DNA from: Pararhizobium arenae
Lineage (GTDB): Bacteria; Pseudomonadota; Alphaproteobacteria; Rhizobiales; Rhizobiaceae
DNA: 64,000 nt
NCBI RefSeq assembly: GCF_001931685.1
Contig: NZ_MOOY01000002.1
Location: 591,717-655,716, forward strand
Direction of reading: 5' to 3'
Shown here: positions 57,701-64,000 of the stretch, piece by piece
Position numbering within the stretch: the first letter of the stretch is position 1
Layout of the letters: each line of letters opens with the position of its first letter
Made by a program: the position numbers and the translations under genes
Notes under the pieces: model-generated
The model's database searches: none
What the model was told of the DNA's origin: nothing
The model's input: only the letters and a program-made list of their open reading frames with translations

Positions 57701-57712
57701 ACGAACGGACAT
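54698..57712 (-). CDS. Caspase-like protease fused to Ski2/Hel308-type helicase
   Basis: A 1004-residue protein. Residues 1-230 form a C14 caspase/metacaspase-like domain (RGVFIGINKHVD start) with catalytic-type His81 in FAGHGS and Cys127 in LDCCFSG. Residues about 280-700 are a superfamily 2 helicase: Walker A APTSSGKT (306-313), motif II VVDEGQ (407-410, DEGQ rather than DExH), motif III LSAVIGS, motif V ATTTLAAGINTPA and motif VI MAGRAGRLG (651-659). The C-terminal 300 residues are helical and end in an HhH-like stretch (LTEITGLSRGQYLALLQHG), as in Hel308. Both active sites look intact. A nucleic-acid-triggered protease is inferred. Confidence 0.88.
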   Translation of the reverse strand: MSVRGVFIGINKHVDPKIGELGGACDDARALWALFSDNIPDLESRLLLDDVATIENSRRAILTALSEAQTDDVVILSFAGHGSANGRLVFSDTSLADLDNSTLPMSELADAFAGSKARVILCVLDCCFSGQAPARVLETEGRPRSFSPYEGIFGEGRVLFAACGPDESAWEQPGSGHGVLTYSIIQALTNAELTSVAFPEIAGAIIGAARVAAQQMGRTQTPEFLGHIQGGLTFPRFERGENYLAAFPEHGITKVSGDFAEFEHLGFPPEVVNIWKKDFPEGLNPLQLSAVNDYGVLAGNSLLVVAPTSSGKTLVGELASAQNVTSGKKAVFLLPYRALVNEKFEDFSARYGSAGLRVARCSGDASDGVSSVMTGRYDIAFFTYEMFLNIALGSPKLLSQLGLVVVDEGQFITDPNRGITVELILAMLLRNREIGIKPQLLVLSAVIGSLNGFDQWLQLPVLRRDVRPVPLIEGVLDRSGTFQSVGADGIVRKEQLLEYGEIRQRRDKPSSQDVIVPLAKKLIRNGEKIIVFRNVRGPAQGCAAYLADELGLPPASSVLAALPERDLSSASRHLRRCLEGGTAFHNTNLLRAEREAVERGYRDRNGGIHALAATTTLAAGINTPASTVILAENNFVGEDGRPFTVAEYKNMAGRAGRLGWNETGKAIILAETPMERAQLFHRYVLGAPEDVRSSFQQKDLATWTLRLLSQVRAVRAGDIPQLLVNTFGGYTASRSNPDWVTRVSADVAALVERMLKLGLAEMEDDMVHLSLLGKACGSSSLAFESSLRLVGLLRETNIAVDEISILALIQVLEEMDSAYVSIFKRGRGESARVSEASARYGIEAVRSLQRFAADEFAYWQRCKRAAILYDWLDGIEVEEIERRYSYTPYQGNVSYGDIVRVGDATRFHLRSAHQIFAVMYPEKPELLVGLSELLDRLELGLPAKALLLTEITGLSRGQYLALLQHGCRTPSDVDAIPYATLVEIVGEVGAALIRDKNGEAAQVS

Positions 57713-58424
57713 GGCAACACCTGACGTTTTGCAGCTTATTAACTGCTCAATAAGGGGACCTACATATCATTCTGATCCAGCCCTTCCAATCACTCTCGAT
57801 GGTTGCGTATCCCGTCGAACCTTGAGCCCCATGATGCCGTAAGTGCTTACTTATACCCTCTTAGCGCGATAGCGGTCAGATGCCTTGTCGGGTCAACGTG
57901 GCTCTCACGCGGATGACCAGCAGTTTCTTCGGCTCGACACCAGCGGACGCCTTCTCGCTCAGCTTGTGACTGTGACGGACAACAGCGTGTGCGGCGAGAA
58001 TGACCCGGTTTTCTAGGGTCCAATAATGAATGTTATCGGTCATCAGGCCCGACAACAGGGCAATTTTGACTTTTGAACCTACCGTAATTTAGCTTCCAAT
58101 GGGCCGGAGAACCGCCCGGATTTCCTCAGCCACGTCTGCAATGTCAGCATCAGGATAGACAGAAGGAGAACGGCACCAGGGACCGTTGAGAAGTCCCGGG
58201 TCCGACCCGCGCCATTAAGCAGGATAGGAAGAGTTGGTTCCAGCGCCTCGGCGACGTCGTGACATTCTCAAGTGCAATGTCTAGGCATCTGGCCCCTTAA
58301 CAACGGGGAGAGAAAGACGCACACGCGAGAAAACCCGTTCCCAGGTCTCTCGTGTCAACTCCTTCGCAGCACAGATGATGTCGGTGCTAAGCAATGCCCT
58401 TGGTCGCGTTGAGGGTTCAAACAA
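57713..58424. other. Intergenic region with degenerate coding-like pieces
   Basis: These 712 bp hold no convincing gene. A 55-codon minus-strand frame (57876-58043) and a stretch ending in PDADIADVAEEIRAVL (minus strand, about 58090-58150, frame broken upstream) look like decayed coding DNA. The caspase-helicase promoter should lie at 57713-57800. It forms the transition between the conflict-gene block and the following mixed region. Confidence 0.4.
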
Positions 58425-58862
58425 TCAGCCTAGATATTCCAAGTGAATGAGTGGATATCGTCTGCCTTGTCCGTCGACTGGCGAACGCCCTGTATGCCTA
58501 AACCCCATTCGTTCATAGAAGCGAACAGCTTGATCATTCTGCTCGTTGACGTCGGTCGTCATTTTTGGATGAAGCGTGAGGCCATGCTGTACAAGGGCCG
58601 CACCAATGCCTGCTCCTCGCCGGGCGGGATCAACGAATAGTGCCTCCATGTGCCCGTCCTCGATCAGCATGAAGGCCAGCGGGTAGTCATTTTCATCAAC
58701 TGCTAACCAAAGTGGAGCACGCGGAAGGAAATCGCACACCATTTCATCAATGGCGACGCGATCCTCAGGCGTTAGAAAATGATGAGTAGCGTCAACTGCG
58801 CCTCTCCAAATCTCGATTACGCGGGTGCCCTCGTCCGGGCGCGAAGGTCGGATCAAAATCAT
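58425..58862 (-). CDS. GNAT family N-acetyltransferase
   Basis: A 145-residue single-domain GNAT. The N-terminus ILIRPSRPDEGTRVIEIWRGAV, the acetyl-CoA loop LFVDPARRGAGIGAALVQHG and the C-terminal NDQAVRFYERMGFRHTGR motif are typical of the YhbS/YjaB-like group. The ATG at 58862 gives the usual start. Substrate unknown. It stands alone. Confidence 0.9.
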   Translation of the reverse strand: MILIRPSRPDEGTRVIEIWRGAVDATHHFLTPEDRVAIDEMVCDFLPRAPLWLAVDENDYPLAFMLIEDGHMEALFVDPARRGAGIGAALVQHGLTLHPKMTTDVNEQNDQAVRFYERMGFRHTGRSPVDGQGRRYPLIHLEYLG

Positions 58863-58991
58863 GGTCTTCGACTACAATGCCTAATTTACCGAGTAAAGTC
58901 AGTTGCTCAGTAGCCCTCCATTCCGCCGTCGGTTCTGAATCAGGTTCGGCATGAGCCGTTGTGCTTGGCCAATTCGAGTGGGGAGTTAACT

Positions 58992-59128
58992 GAGCCGCTG
59001 CTTGATAACAAACTGAAGGTGTGCCACGCGCACATGATGAACGCGTGCTGACTGCGGTCTGGCTACTGCGATCCCGGGCGTCGTGGCACGATCTACCTGA
59101 ACCCTATGGTCCGCGCACTACCCGCCGT
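58992..59128 (+). pseudogene. IS5-family transposase remnant
   Basis: The translation EPLLDNKL, then after a one-base frame change GVPRAHDERVLTAVWLLRS, and SWHDLPEPYGPRTT, matches the N-terminal DUF4096 region of IS5/IS427-group transposases. The catalytic DDE domain, terminal repeats and the rest of the gene are absent. It indicates past insertion activity between the GNAT and MFS genes. The remaining sequence of 58863-59252 shows nothing else. Confidence 0.65.
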
Positions 59129-59252
59129 ATTACCGTCGCAGTTGGGACCGCCCCGGTTGCCCCTCTTTCCGGCGGAGTGGATGTTGACCCCACGATACGG
59201 TTCGGCTGGTTTTGTCTGTCCTGGTTGTCACAGGAATTTATTCAAGCGCCTT

Positions 59253-60425
59253 CTACAGCGCGAGACGGTTGCTGCTCCCGATCCGAAGCGCCGCTAGAGC
59301 ACCTGCCGAAACCACTGCCGCCAAGCCAGCGAGAGGTGCCACGCCTTGCATGAGAGACGGCGCTGCCACTGCCGTTCCTGCCGCTGCCACTCCGAGGAAA
59401 GTCAACACGACCATCGCAGCGGCGCGAGAATCGTCGCCATCCGCTGCTACTATAGCGCGATGGAACCCCACCGGTCCTCTAATCCCAAAACCGATTCCGT
59501 TCAGTGCAAAAAGCGGGATGATGAAGGTGAGGGCTCCAACGCCGAGTGAGGAGACGATGAAGATGGCCAGGAAGGTACCTGCAACGGTGGCAGTCCCTCC
59601 CCAGATCACCCGCTCAGCGCCGTAGCGCTTCGTCAACCTGGGTGAGACGACGGTACCTAGGATGAAGAAAGACACTCCTACAACTTGCATGAGGATGAAA
59701 GAAGTCATCGGCAGGCCCATCCCTTGGGTAAAGGCAGTCGGAGCACCAAAGACAAAGATCATGATGCTTCCAAGCGATAACGCCTGGCTCAACGCGTATC
59801 GAAGGAAAAGCGGCGTGCGTAGAAGGGCGAAATAGCTCCCGCCACCTGACCGCTGATGGGTGGCAGGTTTTGGCAGGAGGATCACGGAAGCGATGGTGGC
59901 GACAGTGGCAGCGGCGGCCATGGTCACGAATGCCAAGCGCCACCCGCCGAGCTGGAAGAGAAACAAGCCAGCTATTGGAGCAAGTGCAGGAGCCAAGGAC
60001 TCGATTGAGCCAAGCCACCCTAGGACCCGGGGAGCCTCGCGGTCACCGTAGATCGTCCGTAAAAGTCCTGGAGCAAACACAGCCGGAGCCGCGCCAAACG
60101 CCCCCTGAAAGGCCCGCAGAAGAACCAGCATCCACAAGTCTGACGCAAACGAGGCGATGAAGGACACGCAGGCAAACAGTGTCAGAGACGCGGAGAACAG
60201 AAAGTTGCGCTCGACGCGATCTCCAAGTGCGCCAAAGCTTAACAGACCGATTGCCGTGCCAAGTGTGTAGGCTGCAAGTACATATTGAGCCTCTATGACG
60301 GTGCCTCCAAGGGCCTGCGGCAAGTACGGGACGGAAGGGAGGATTAGATCGACGCCAGCGACGCCCAGTACGGTGCCTGACGCGATGACCAGAAAAACAA
60401 TTGAGCGTGGAGCGGAGTTTGCCAT
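59253..60425 (-). CDS. MFS transporter, Bcr/CflA-like drug exporter
   Basis: A 390-residue twelve-helix MFS protein. VAGVDLILPSVPYLPQAL in helix 1 is the D-x-x-LPS-type signature of the Bcr/CflA branch, with a motif-A-like GALGDRVERNFLF loop and motif-C-like SLAPALAPIAGLFL. The ATG at 60425 gives the conventional start; an earlier in-frame start is less likely. It follows an XRE regulator gene by 57 bp on the same strand, which probably controls it. Substrate unknown. Confidence 0.88.
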   Translation of the reverse strand: MANSAPRSIVFLVIASGTVLGVAGVDLILPSVPYLPQALGGTVIEAQYVLAAYTLGTAIGLLSFGALGDRVERNFLFSASLTLFACVSFIASFASDLWMLVLLRAFQGAFGAAPAVFAPGLLRTIYGDREAPRVLGWLGSIESLAPALAPIAGLFLFQLGGWRLAFVTMAAAATVATIASVILLPKPATHQRSGGGSYFALLRTPLFLRYALSQALSLGSIMIFVFGAPTAFTQGMGLPMTSFILMQVVGVSFFILGTVVSPRLTKRYGAERVIWGGTATVAGTFLAIFIVSSLGVGALTFIIPLFALNGIGFGIRGPVGFHRAIVAADGDDSRAAAMVVLTFLGVAAAGTAVAAPSLMQGVAPLAGLAAVVSAGALAALRIGSSNRLAL

Positions 60426-60482
60426 GCCCGCTTCTGATCCGAGATTGTTCACAACGCAAGGCGTGGGGCACATCAGAATATT

Positions 60483-61022
60483 TTATTCAGGCAGCGTAGT
60501 CACCAACCTGCAGGTGGTCCCGTCTGCGAGACAGACGCGCTCCCAGCAAACGCTGCTCTGCCTGATAGGAAGGTCAATATTTCCGTTGTCTGCGGTTACG
60601 AAACTTACCTCGCCGACGAGATCATCGAACCACCCTCTGTCATTAAGCGTCTGTTCAACCAACTCGATGTCTGACGTTGCAAAGGGTCTGAGCGACGCTC
60701 CAAGTAGATCGTTGCGATCCAACCGCCACTCCTGCCAACGGGCTGGCGAGGCGGCCAACAGCTTGTGCGACCGGTCCTCAATAAGATGCGTTGATAATGT
60801 CGTATGATCTACGAGCCGTGCCAGTGCACGGTCCACTTGTGCAGAAGGCTTTGCGAAGTGCCTTTCGATCAAGGCAGCTTGTGCGGGCTTCAATTCTATC
60901 AACCCGCGTTCCAGTCGCGATAGCGTGGGCTGACTTACCTGAAGCAGTTCCGCCATATGCTCCTGCTTGATGCCATGAAGCCGACGCAGTCGACGAAGAT
61001 TGGTGAACTGAGTGGAACGCAC
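60483..61022 (-). CDS. XRE family transcriptional regulator
   Basis: A 179-residue regulator with an N-terminal Cro/CI-type HTH (LRRLRRLHGIKQEHMAELLQVSQPTLSRLERG). The C-terminal ~100 residues (SPARWQEWRLDRNDLLGASLRPFATSDIE) could be a PAS-like ligand domain. It seems to begin with GTG at 61022 behind GAGGA. It is upstream of the MFS exporter in the same direction, a common regulator-efflux pair. The inducer is unknown. Confidence 0.85.
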   Translation of the reverse strand: MRSTQFTNLRRLRRLHGIKQEHMAELLQVSQPTLSRLERGLIELKPAQAALIERHFAKPSAQVDRALARLVDHTTLSTHLIEDRSHKLLAASPARWQEWRLDRNDLLGASLRPFATSDIELVEQTLNDRGWFDDLVGEVSFVTADNGNIDLPIRQSSVCWERVCLADGTTCRLVTTLPE

Positions 61023-61288
61023 TATGACATGTCCTCATGGATCAGGAGAAACGGTCAAAATCTGCTTCTTTCCAAACGGCAATGTTGCATGGGGAAGCAC
61101 TATCACACTTCCGACATCACAACCGGAGCCAAATTCGTAGGAAGCGACCTCACGTGGTTGGCAGTGATTACGGGCTGACGCACACGTATTTTCCGCTGTT
61201 TTGTCAAGGCGTTCGCGGCAGCCGGGTAAACGGGATCGTTACGTCGTTCAACGTCGTACAGTATCACAGCGGAAGTAGGTCCCAAATA

Positions 61289-61312
61289 GAAGAGCCGCCC
61301 GACGGCGGCTCT
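61289..61312 (-). terminator. Terminator downstream of the chemotaxis receptor gene
   Basis: AGAGCCGCC/GGCGGCTCT stem with a short loop, 30 bp after the MCP stop on the minus strand; a TTCTATTT tail follows. Confidence 0.65.
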
Positions 61313-61341
61313 GAGACTACAAGTTCTTGGCTCGGGCCCGT

Positions 61342-62946
61342 TCAGAACTCTTGCCAGTCGTCTGCGACGGCTGCGGCTGCCGCTCCGGTACGTCCGCTGA
61401 AGGCTTTGGCGATCTTGCCGACCATGGAGCGTGGAGCAGAGGCAGTAGATGCATGAGTTGCAGGTTTGACGGGTGCAGCTCTGGACGTGCCGGTCGCGAA
61501 GCTGGCTGCCGTGCCGAGCTGAAACTGCGAAACAAGCTCACGCAGACGACTTGCTTCGTTCGCTAAGGTCGCACCGGCAGCACTGGCTTCTTCGACCATG
61601 GCGGCATTCTGCTGCGTTACCTGGTCCATCTGGTTGACGGCCATATTTACTTCGGACAGCCCGATGGACTGCTCCTTGGCCGACGTGGCGATGGAGTCCA
61701 TGTGCTGGTTGATCGTGACAATATAAGCCTCGATCTTCTTGAGGGCCTCGCCCGTCTCGCTGACGAGCTTCACGCCAGTCTCGACTTCAACTGTCGATTT
61801 GCCGATCAGGTCCTTAATCTCGCGTGCAGCCTGGGCCGAACGCTGTGCCAGCTCACGCACTTCCTGCGCAACCACTGCAAAGCCTTTTCCTGCTTCACCA
61901 GCGCGAGCAGCTTCAACGCCTGCGTTTAACGCCAGGAGGTTAGTCTGGAAGGCAATGTCGTCAATGACGCCTATGATGTTAGAGATTTGTCCCGACGAGT
62001 CCTCGATGCGTCCCATCGCGGTGACGGCATTGGCAACAACATTGCCAGACTGACGGGCGCTCTCGTTAGCTTGAACTGCAACAGTCCGGGCTTCTTCTGC
62101 TCGTTTGGTCGAGTTCGCAACATTCGTCGTGATCTCGTCGAGAGCAGCCGCCGTCTCTTCAAGCGAAGCCGCCTGCTGCTCCGTGCGTTTCGAAAGGTCT
62201 TCTGCACTGGAACTAATCTCGCGCGAACCGCCGTCAATGGCATGCGTCGCCTGAGCGACCGCCGCTAATGTCCCACGAAGCTGCACGATGGCGCGATTGA
62301 AGTCTTCCCTCAGCCCCTCGAAGTTTTGCGCGAAGGCTAGGTCGAGCTGGAAGGATAAATCACCAGAGGCCAGATGCTTTAGGCCTTCAGCAAGACCCTG
62401 CGTCGCCTGCTCCATCTCTTCAGTGCGGACACGATCCTGCTCGGCTGCACGTCGGCGCTGTTCTTCCGTCAGGTGGCGCTGGTTTTCCGCTTCACCTTCC
62501 AGCCGCTTGTTCTCGACCGCGTTCTTGCGGAAGACCTCGACGGCTGCGGCCATGTCGCCAATCTCGTCAGCACGGCCTGCAAAGGGAATGGCGGCATCGG
62601 CATCACCGGACGCAAGGTTCTTCATCGAGCCGGTTATCAGCTGGATCGGCTGGGCGATGCTGTTAATTGAAAACCAGATCGCTCCAATAATGATGGCGAA
62701 GCATCCAATGGTTGCTGAATATGTCCAGAAGGTCGTGGTTCCATAGGCTTTTACGCTAGCATCGTAAGCCTCTGCGCTATCCTTGGTATCGTGTTCCAGA
62801 AGATTTGCGAGTGCTACCGTCTGAATCATCTTTCGCCGGAAGGTATCCACGCGGCCGGGTCGCTTCGGGACCTTCCCAACGTGGTGACTGATCCGTTGTG
62901 CCTGCAGCACCGTCTCTTCGACTTCGATCCCCGTTTTGGTCTCCAT
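61342..62946 (-). CDS. Methyl-accepting chemotaxis protein, shortened sensor region
   Basis: A 534-residue chemoreceptor. After about 70 residues comes one transmembrane helix ([21 protein letters not shown]), then HAMP ([20 protein letters not shown]), a linker and the signalling hairpin whose tip reads [36 protein letters not shown]. The C-terminus DDWQEF resembles the NWETF-type tether for CheR/CheB. Receptors usually have a first transmembrane helix and a 150-residue or larger periplasmic domain; here both are lacking, so it is either N-terminally truncated or cytoplasm-sensing. A terminator follows. Confidence 0.9.
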   Translation of the reverse strand: METKTGIEVEETVLQAQRISHHVGKVPKRPGRVDTFRRKMIQTVALANLLEHDTKDSAEAYDASVKAYGTTTFWTYSATIGCFAIIIGAIWFSINSIAQPIQLITGSMKNLASGDADAAIPFAGRADEIGDMAAAVEVFRKNAVENKRLEGEAENQRHLTEEQRRRAAEQDRVRTEEMEQATQGLAEGLKHLASGDLSFQLDLAFAQNFEGLREDFNRAIVQLRGTLAAVAQATHAIDGGSREISSSAEDLSKRTEQQAASLEETAAALDEITTNVANSTKRAEEARTVAVQANESARQSGNVVANAVTAMGRIEDSSGQISNIIGVIDDIAFQTNLLALNAGVEAARAGEAGKGFAVVAQEVRELAQRSAQAAREIKDLIGKSTVEVETGVKLVSETGEALKKIEAYIVTINQHMDSIATSAKEQSIGLSEVNMAVNQMDQVTQQNAAMVEEASAAGATLANEASRLRELVSQFQLGTAASFATGTSRAAPVKPATHASTASAPRSMVGKIAKAFSGRTGAAAAAVADDWQEF

Positions 62947-63006
62947 TAGCCAATCTGTTCCAACCTCAATGGGTGAACACTAGTTCCGGAGACTTGGGTA
63001 AGGCGG

Positions 63007-63177
63007 TTACTTGCTAGACTGTAGTTCGGCAGCCAACCTTAGGGCACGGAGGCGAGCGGTTTTCTCTTCACGCTCTCTGGCTTCTTCATCGGTAGCTTCC
63101 GTGGCTACCTTCGTGGTGTGTTCAAACATGGCCGCGCGTTCTCGCACGGTCAGAGTTTTTCTGATCCTGCTTACCAT
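63007..63177 (-). CDS. Small conserved-type hypothetical protein
   Basis: A 56-residue charged helical protein (MVSRIRKTLTVRERAAMFEH at the start, ARLRALRLAAELQSSK at the end). A GGAAA ribosome site precedes ATG 63177; an in-frame ATG three codons earlier lacks one. The alternating E/K/R pattern and helix propensity are those of a real soluble protein. It lies 60 bp upstream of the chemoreceptor gene on the same strand. No function known. Confidence 0.6.
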   Translation of the reverse strand: MVSRIRKTLTVRERAAMFEHTTKVATEATDEEAREREEKTARLRALRLAAELQSSK

Positions 63178-63294
63178 CGTTTCCATCGCTATTCGGGTCG
63201 CAATGAAAAATGGTGATCGGCGCGACAGTTTTCAACATTAGAACTGCACTCAAGGTCCGGGAGAGTCTTGCTTAACCGGACCGCGATTTTGAGG

Positions 63295-63425
63295 AAAAAA
63301 AGGGCGCTTCAAGGGGAAGGAAGCGCCCGGAAGAATGGGAGTGCGCCGGATGAAAACCGGCGGCCCCAAACAGACTCTGTGGTAGTTTGTTCCCAGCGCC
63401 AACACTGAGGGCGATTGTTCTCATC
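63295..63425 (-). ncRNA. Candidate small RNA or structured 3' UTR
   Basis: On the minus strand three consecutive hairpins occur: CAAAC/GTTTG (about 63369-63391), GCCGCCGG/CCGGCGC (about 63342-63365), and a terminator GGGCGCTTC/GAAGCGCCC (63302-63328) followed by TTTTTTT. No reading frame fits. It begins about 20 bp after the stop of the small gene at 63442, so it may be an independent sRNA or an RNA processed from that gene's 3' end. Confidence 0.5.
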
Positions 63426-63441
63426 GTAAAGAACTAGGGCG

Positions 63442-63660
63442 TTATAGCGGTGTGCTTGTCCCGTTGTACTCTGGGTCGTCAGGAAAATTTTGATCGTCGA
63501 ACCAAATGTGATCGGCGAGGTCCGAGAGCGAACGGACCGCTTGTTCGCGCGACCAACCCGCTCGGATTGCTTCGTCTACCAGAGCGATAAAAGCCGGTTC
63601 CAAGGCTTCCTGGCATTCCATGTCGTCATCTCGCGGGTTCGCATTTGGTGACCTGATCAT
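63442..63660 (-). CDS. Small hypothetical protein
   Basis: A 72-residue acidic protein. The central segment EPAFIALVDEAIRAGWSREQAVRSLSDLADHIW resembles small rhizobial proteins of unknown role that occur near Ku/LigD genes. GAGGAA precedes the ATG at 63660. It lies 15 bp downstream of the Ku gene on the same strand, so it is probably co-transcribed with it. Confidence 0.65.
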   Translation of the reverse strand: MIRSPNANPRDDDMECQEALEPAFIALVDEAIRAGWSREQAVRSLSDLADHIWFDDQNFPDDPEYNGTSTPL

Positions 63661-63675
63661 GATGTCTTCCTCGCT

Positions 63676-64000
63676 TCAGCTTGCTTTCCTCGTCTGGCGA
63701 TCTTTTTCGAGCGACTTCCTCAGCGCATCCATGATGTCGATGACATTGCTGTCGTTCGCAGCGGAAACGGATTTGTCCTTTTTGCCCTTCTTCCTCGGCT
63801 TCAGCTGATCCTTCTTCTCTGCAATGAGCTTCAGGAGACTTTCCTGGACTGGATCGCTGGCCATTTCCGGCGTCCAGTTTTTCGTTTGCTTTTTGATGAC
63901 CTTCTCAATTGCGGAGACGACCTTCGTGTCGGCTTTTTTATCAATTTCCTTGAAATACTCAGTTTCGGGACGGACCTCGTTGCCGAAGCGAAGGGTCCAC
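63676..64000 (-). CDS. ku: Ku protein for non-homologous end joining, 3' part
   Basis: The C-terminal 107 codons of a bacterial Ku; the gene runs off the window's right end. WTLRFGNEVRPETEYF is the conserved end of the Ku core beta-barrel, followed by the helical arm (KKADTKVVSAIEKVIKKQTKNW, then TPEM and DPVQESLLKLIAEKK) and a basic lysine-rich tail. Ku binds DNA ends and recruits ligase D. The partner ligD is not in the window. Confidence 0.9.
   Translation of the reverse strand, partial: WTLRFGNEVRPETEYFKEIDKKADTKVVSAIEKVIKKQTKNWTPEMASDPVQESLLKLIAEKKDQLKPRKKGKKDKSVSAANDSNVIDIMDALRKSLEKDRQTRKAS

Larger units (their letters stand above)
32450..58424. mobile_element. Accessory (defence-type) genomic island, left edge in recQ
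   Basis: From the recQ break onward the gene content changes from core metabolism to predicted nucleases, ATPases, TIR, HEPN, caspase and phosphorylation modules, unknown genes and broken genes. AT-rich spacers (for example 49574-50090) also appear. No integrase, transposase of full length or tRNA attachment site was found inside, and the rest of recQ was not found in the window. The true right border may therefore be beyond 64000; the end given is only where the densest conflict-gene block stops. Confidence 0.6.

Noticed and set aside
57876..58043. A 55-codon minus-strand reading frame (MTDNIHYWTLENRVIL...)
   Set aside because: Weak ribosome site, surrounded by degenerate sequence, no family recognised; recorded only within the intergenic entry.

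Overview
The window reads as the chromosome of a member of the Rhizobiaceae (Rhizobium/Agrobacterium group). Evidence: the order lsrB/vtlR-like regulator, trxB, Lrp-type regulator; two copies of an alpha-r14-like small RNA with an anti-Shine-Dalgarno loop; a rhizobial type palindromic repeat; the GDP-fucose genes; the roughly 1160-residue alphaproteobacterial CarB; and a bacterial Ku gene at the right edge. No rRNA, tRNA, CRISPR array or integrase was recognised.

Region 1 (1-31.9 kb) is ordinary core genome. It holds stress and redox genes (OsmC, LsrB, TrxB), then a surface-polysaccharide block of two GT4 glycosyltransferases, a DxD glycosyltransferase, fcl and gmd for GDP-L-fucose, and a GT10 fucosyltransferase. 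Next come greA, carB, carA, dnaG and a YqeY-like gene, several oxidoreductases, two drug exporters (MATE and Tet-type MFS) and LysR/MarR regulators. Three segments here look like small RNA genes.

Region 2 (32.45-about 58.4 kb) is an accessory island. It begins where a recQ gene is cut off just after its DEAH box, beside a cluster of inverted repeats. It carries several candidate conflict or defence modules: (a) a vWA-PP2C-kinase triad of TerY-P type; (b) a four-gene operon DUF4297-like nuclease, HerA ATPase, TIR-domain protein and HEPN-like zinc-ribbon protein; (c) a second, complete RecQ helicase; (d) an exported S1/P1-type nuclease with two unknown exported or membrane partners; (e) a SLATT-like two-helix membrane protein; and (f) a 1004-residue fusion of a caspase-like protease with a Ski2/Hel308-type helicase. 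Among them are broken genes: a phosphatase with one in-frame stop and an OLD-type ATPase lacking its C-terminal half. There are also several unknown small genes.

Region 3 (58.4-64 kb) is mixed accessory DNA: a GNAT acetyltransferase, an IS5-family transposase remnant, an XRE regulator with an MFS exporter, a chemotaxis receptor with a shortened sensor part, small rhizobial genes, a possible small RNA and the 3' end of a Ku gene for non-homologous end joining. The C-terminal part of the broken recQ was not seen, so the right boundary of the island probably lies outside the window.
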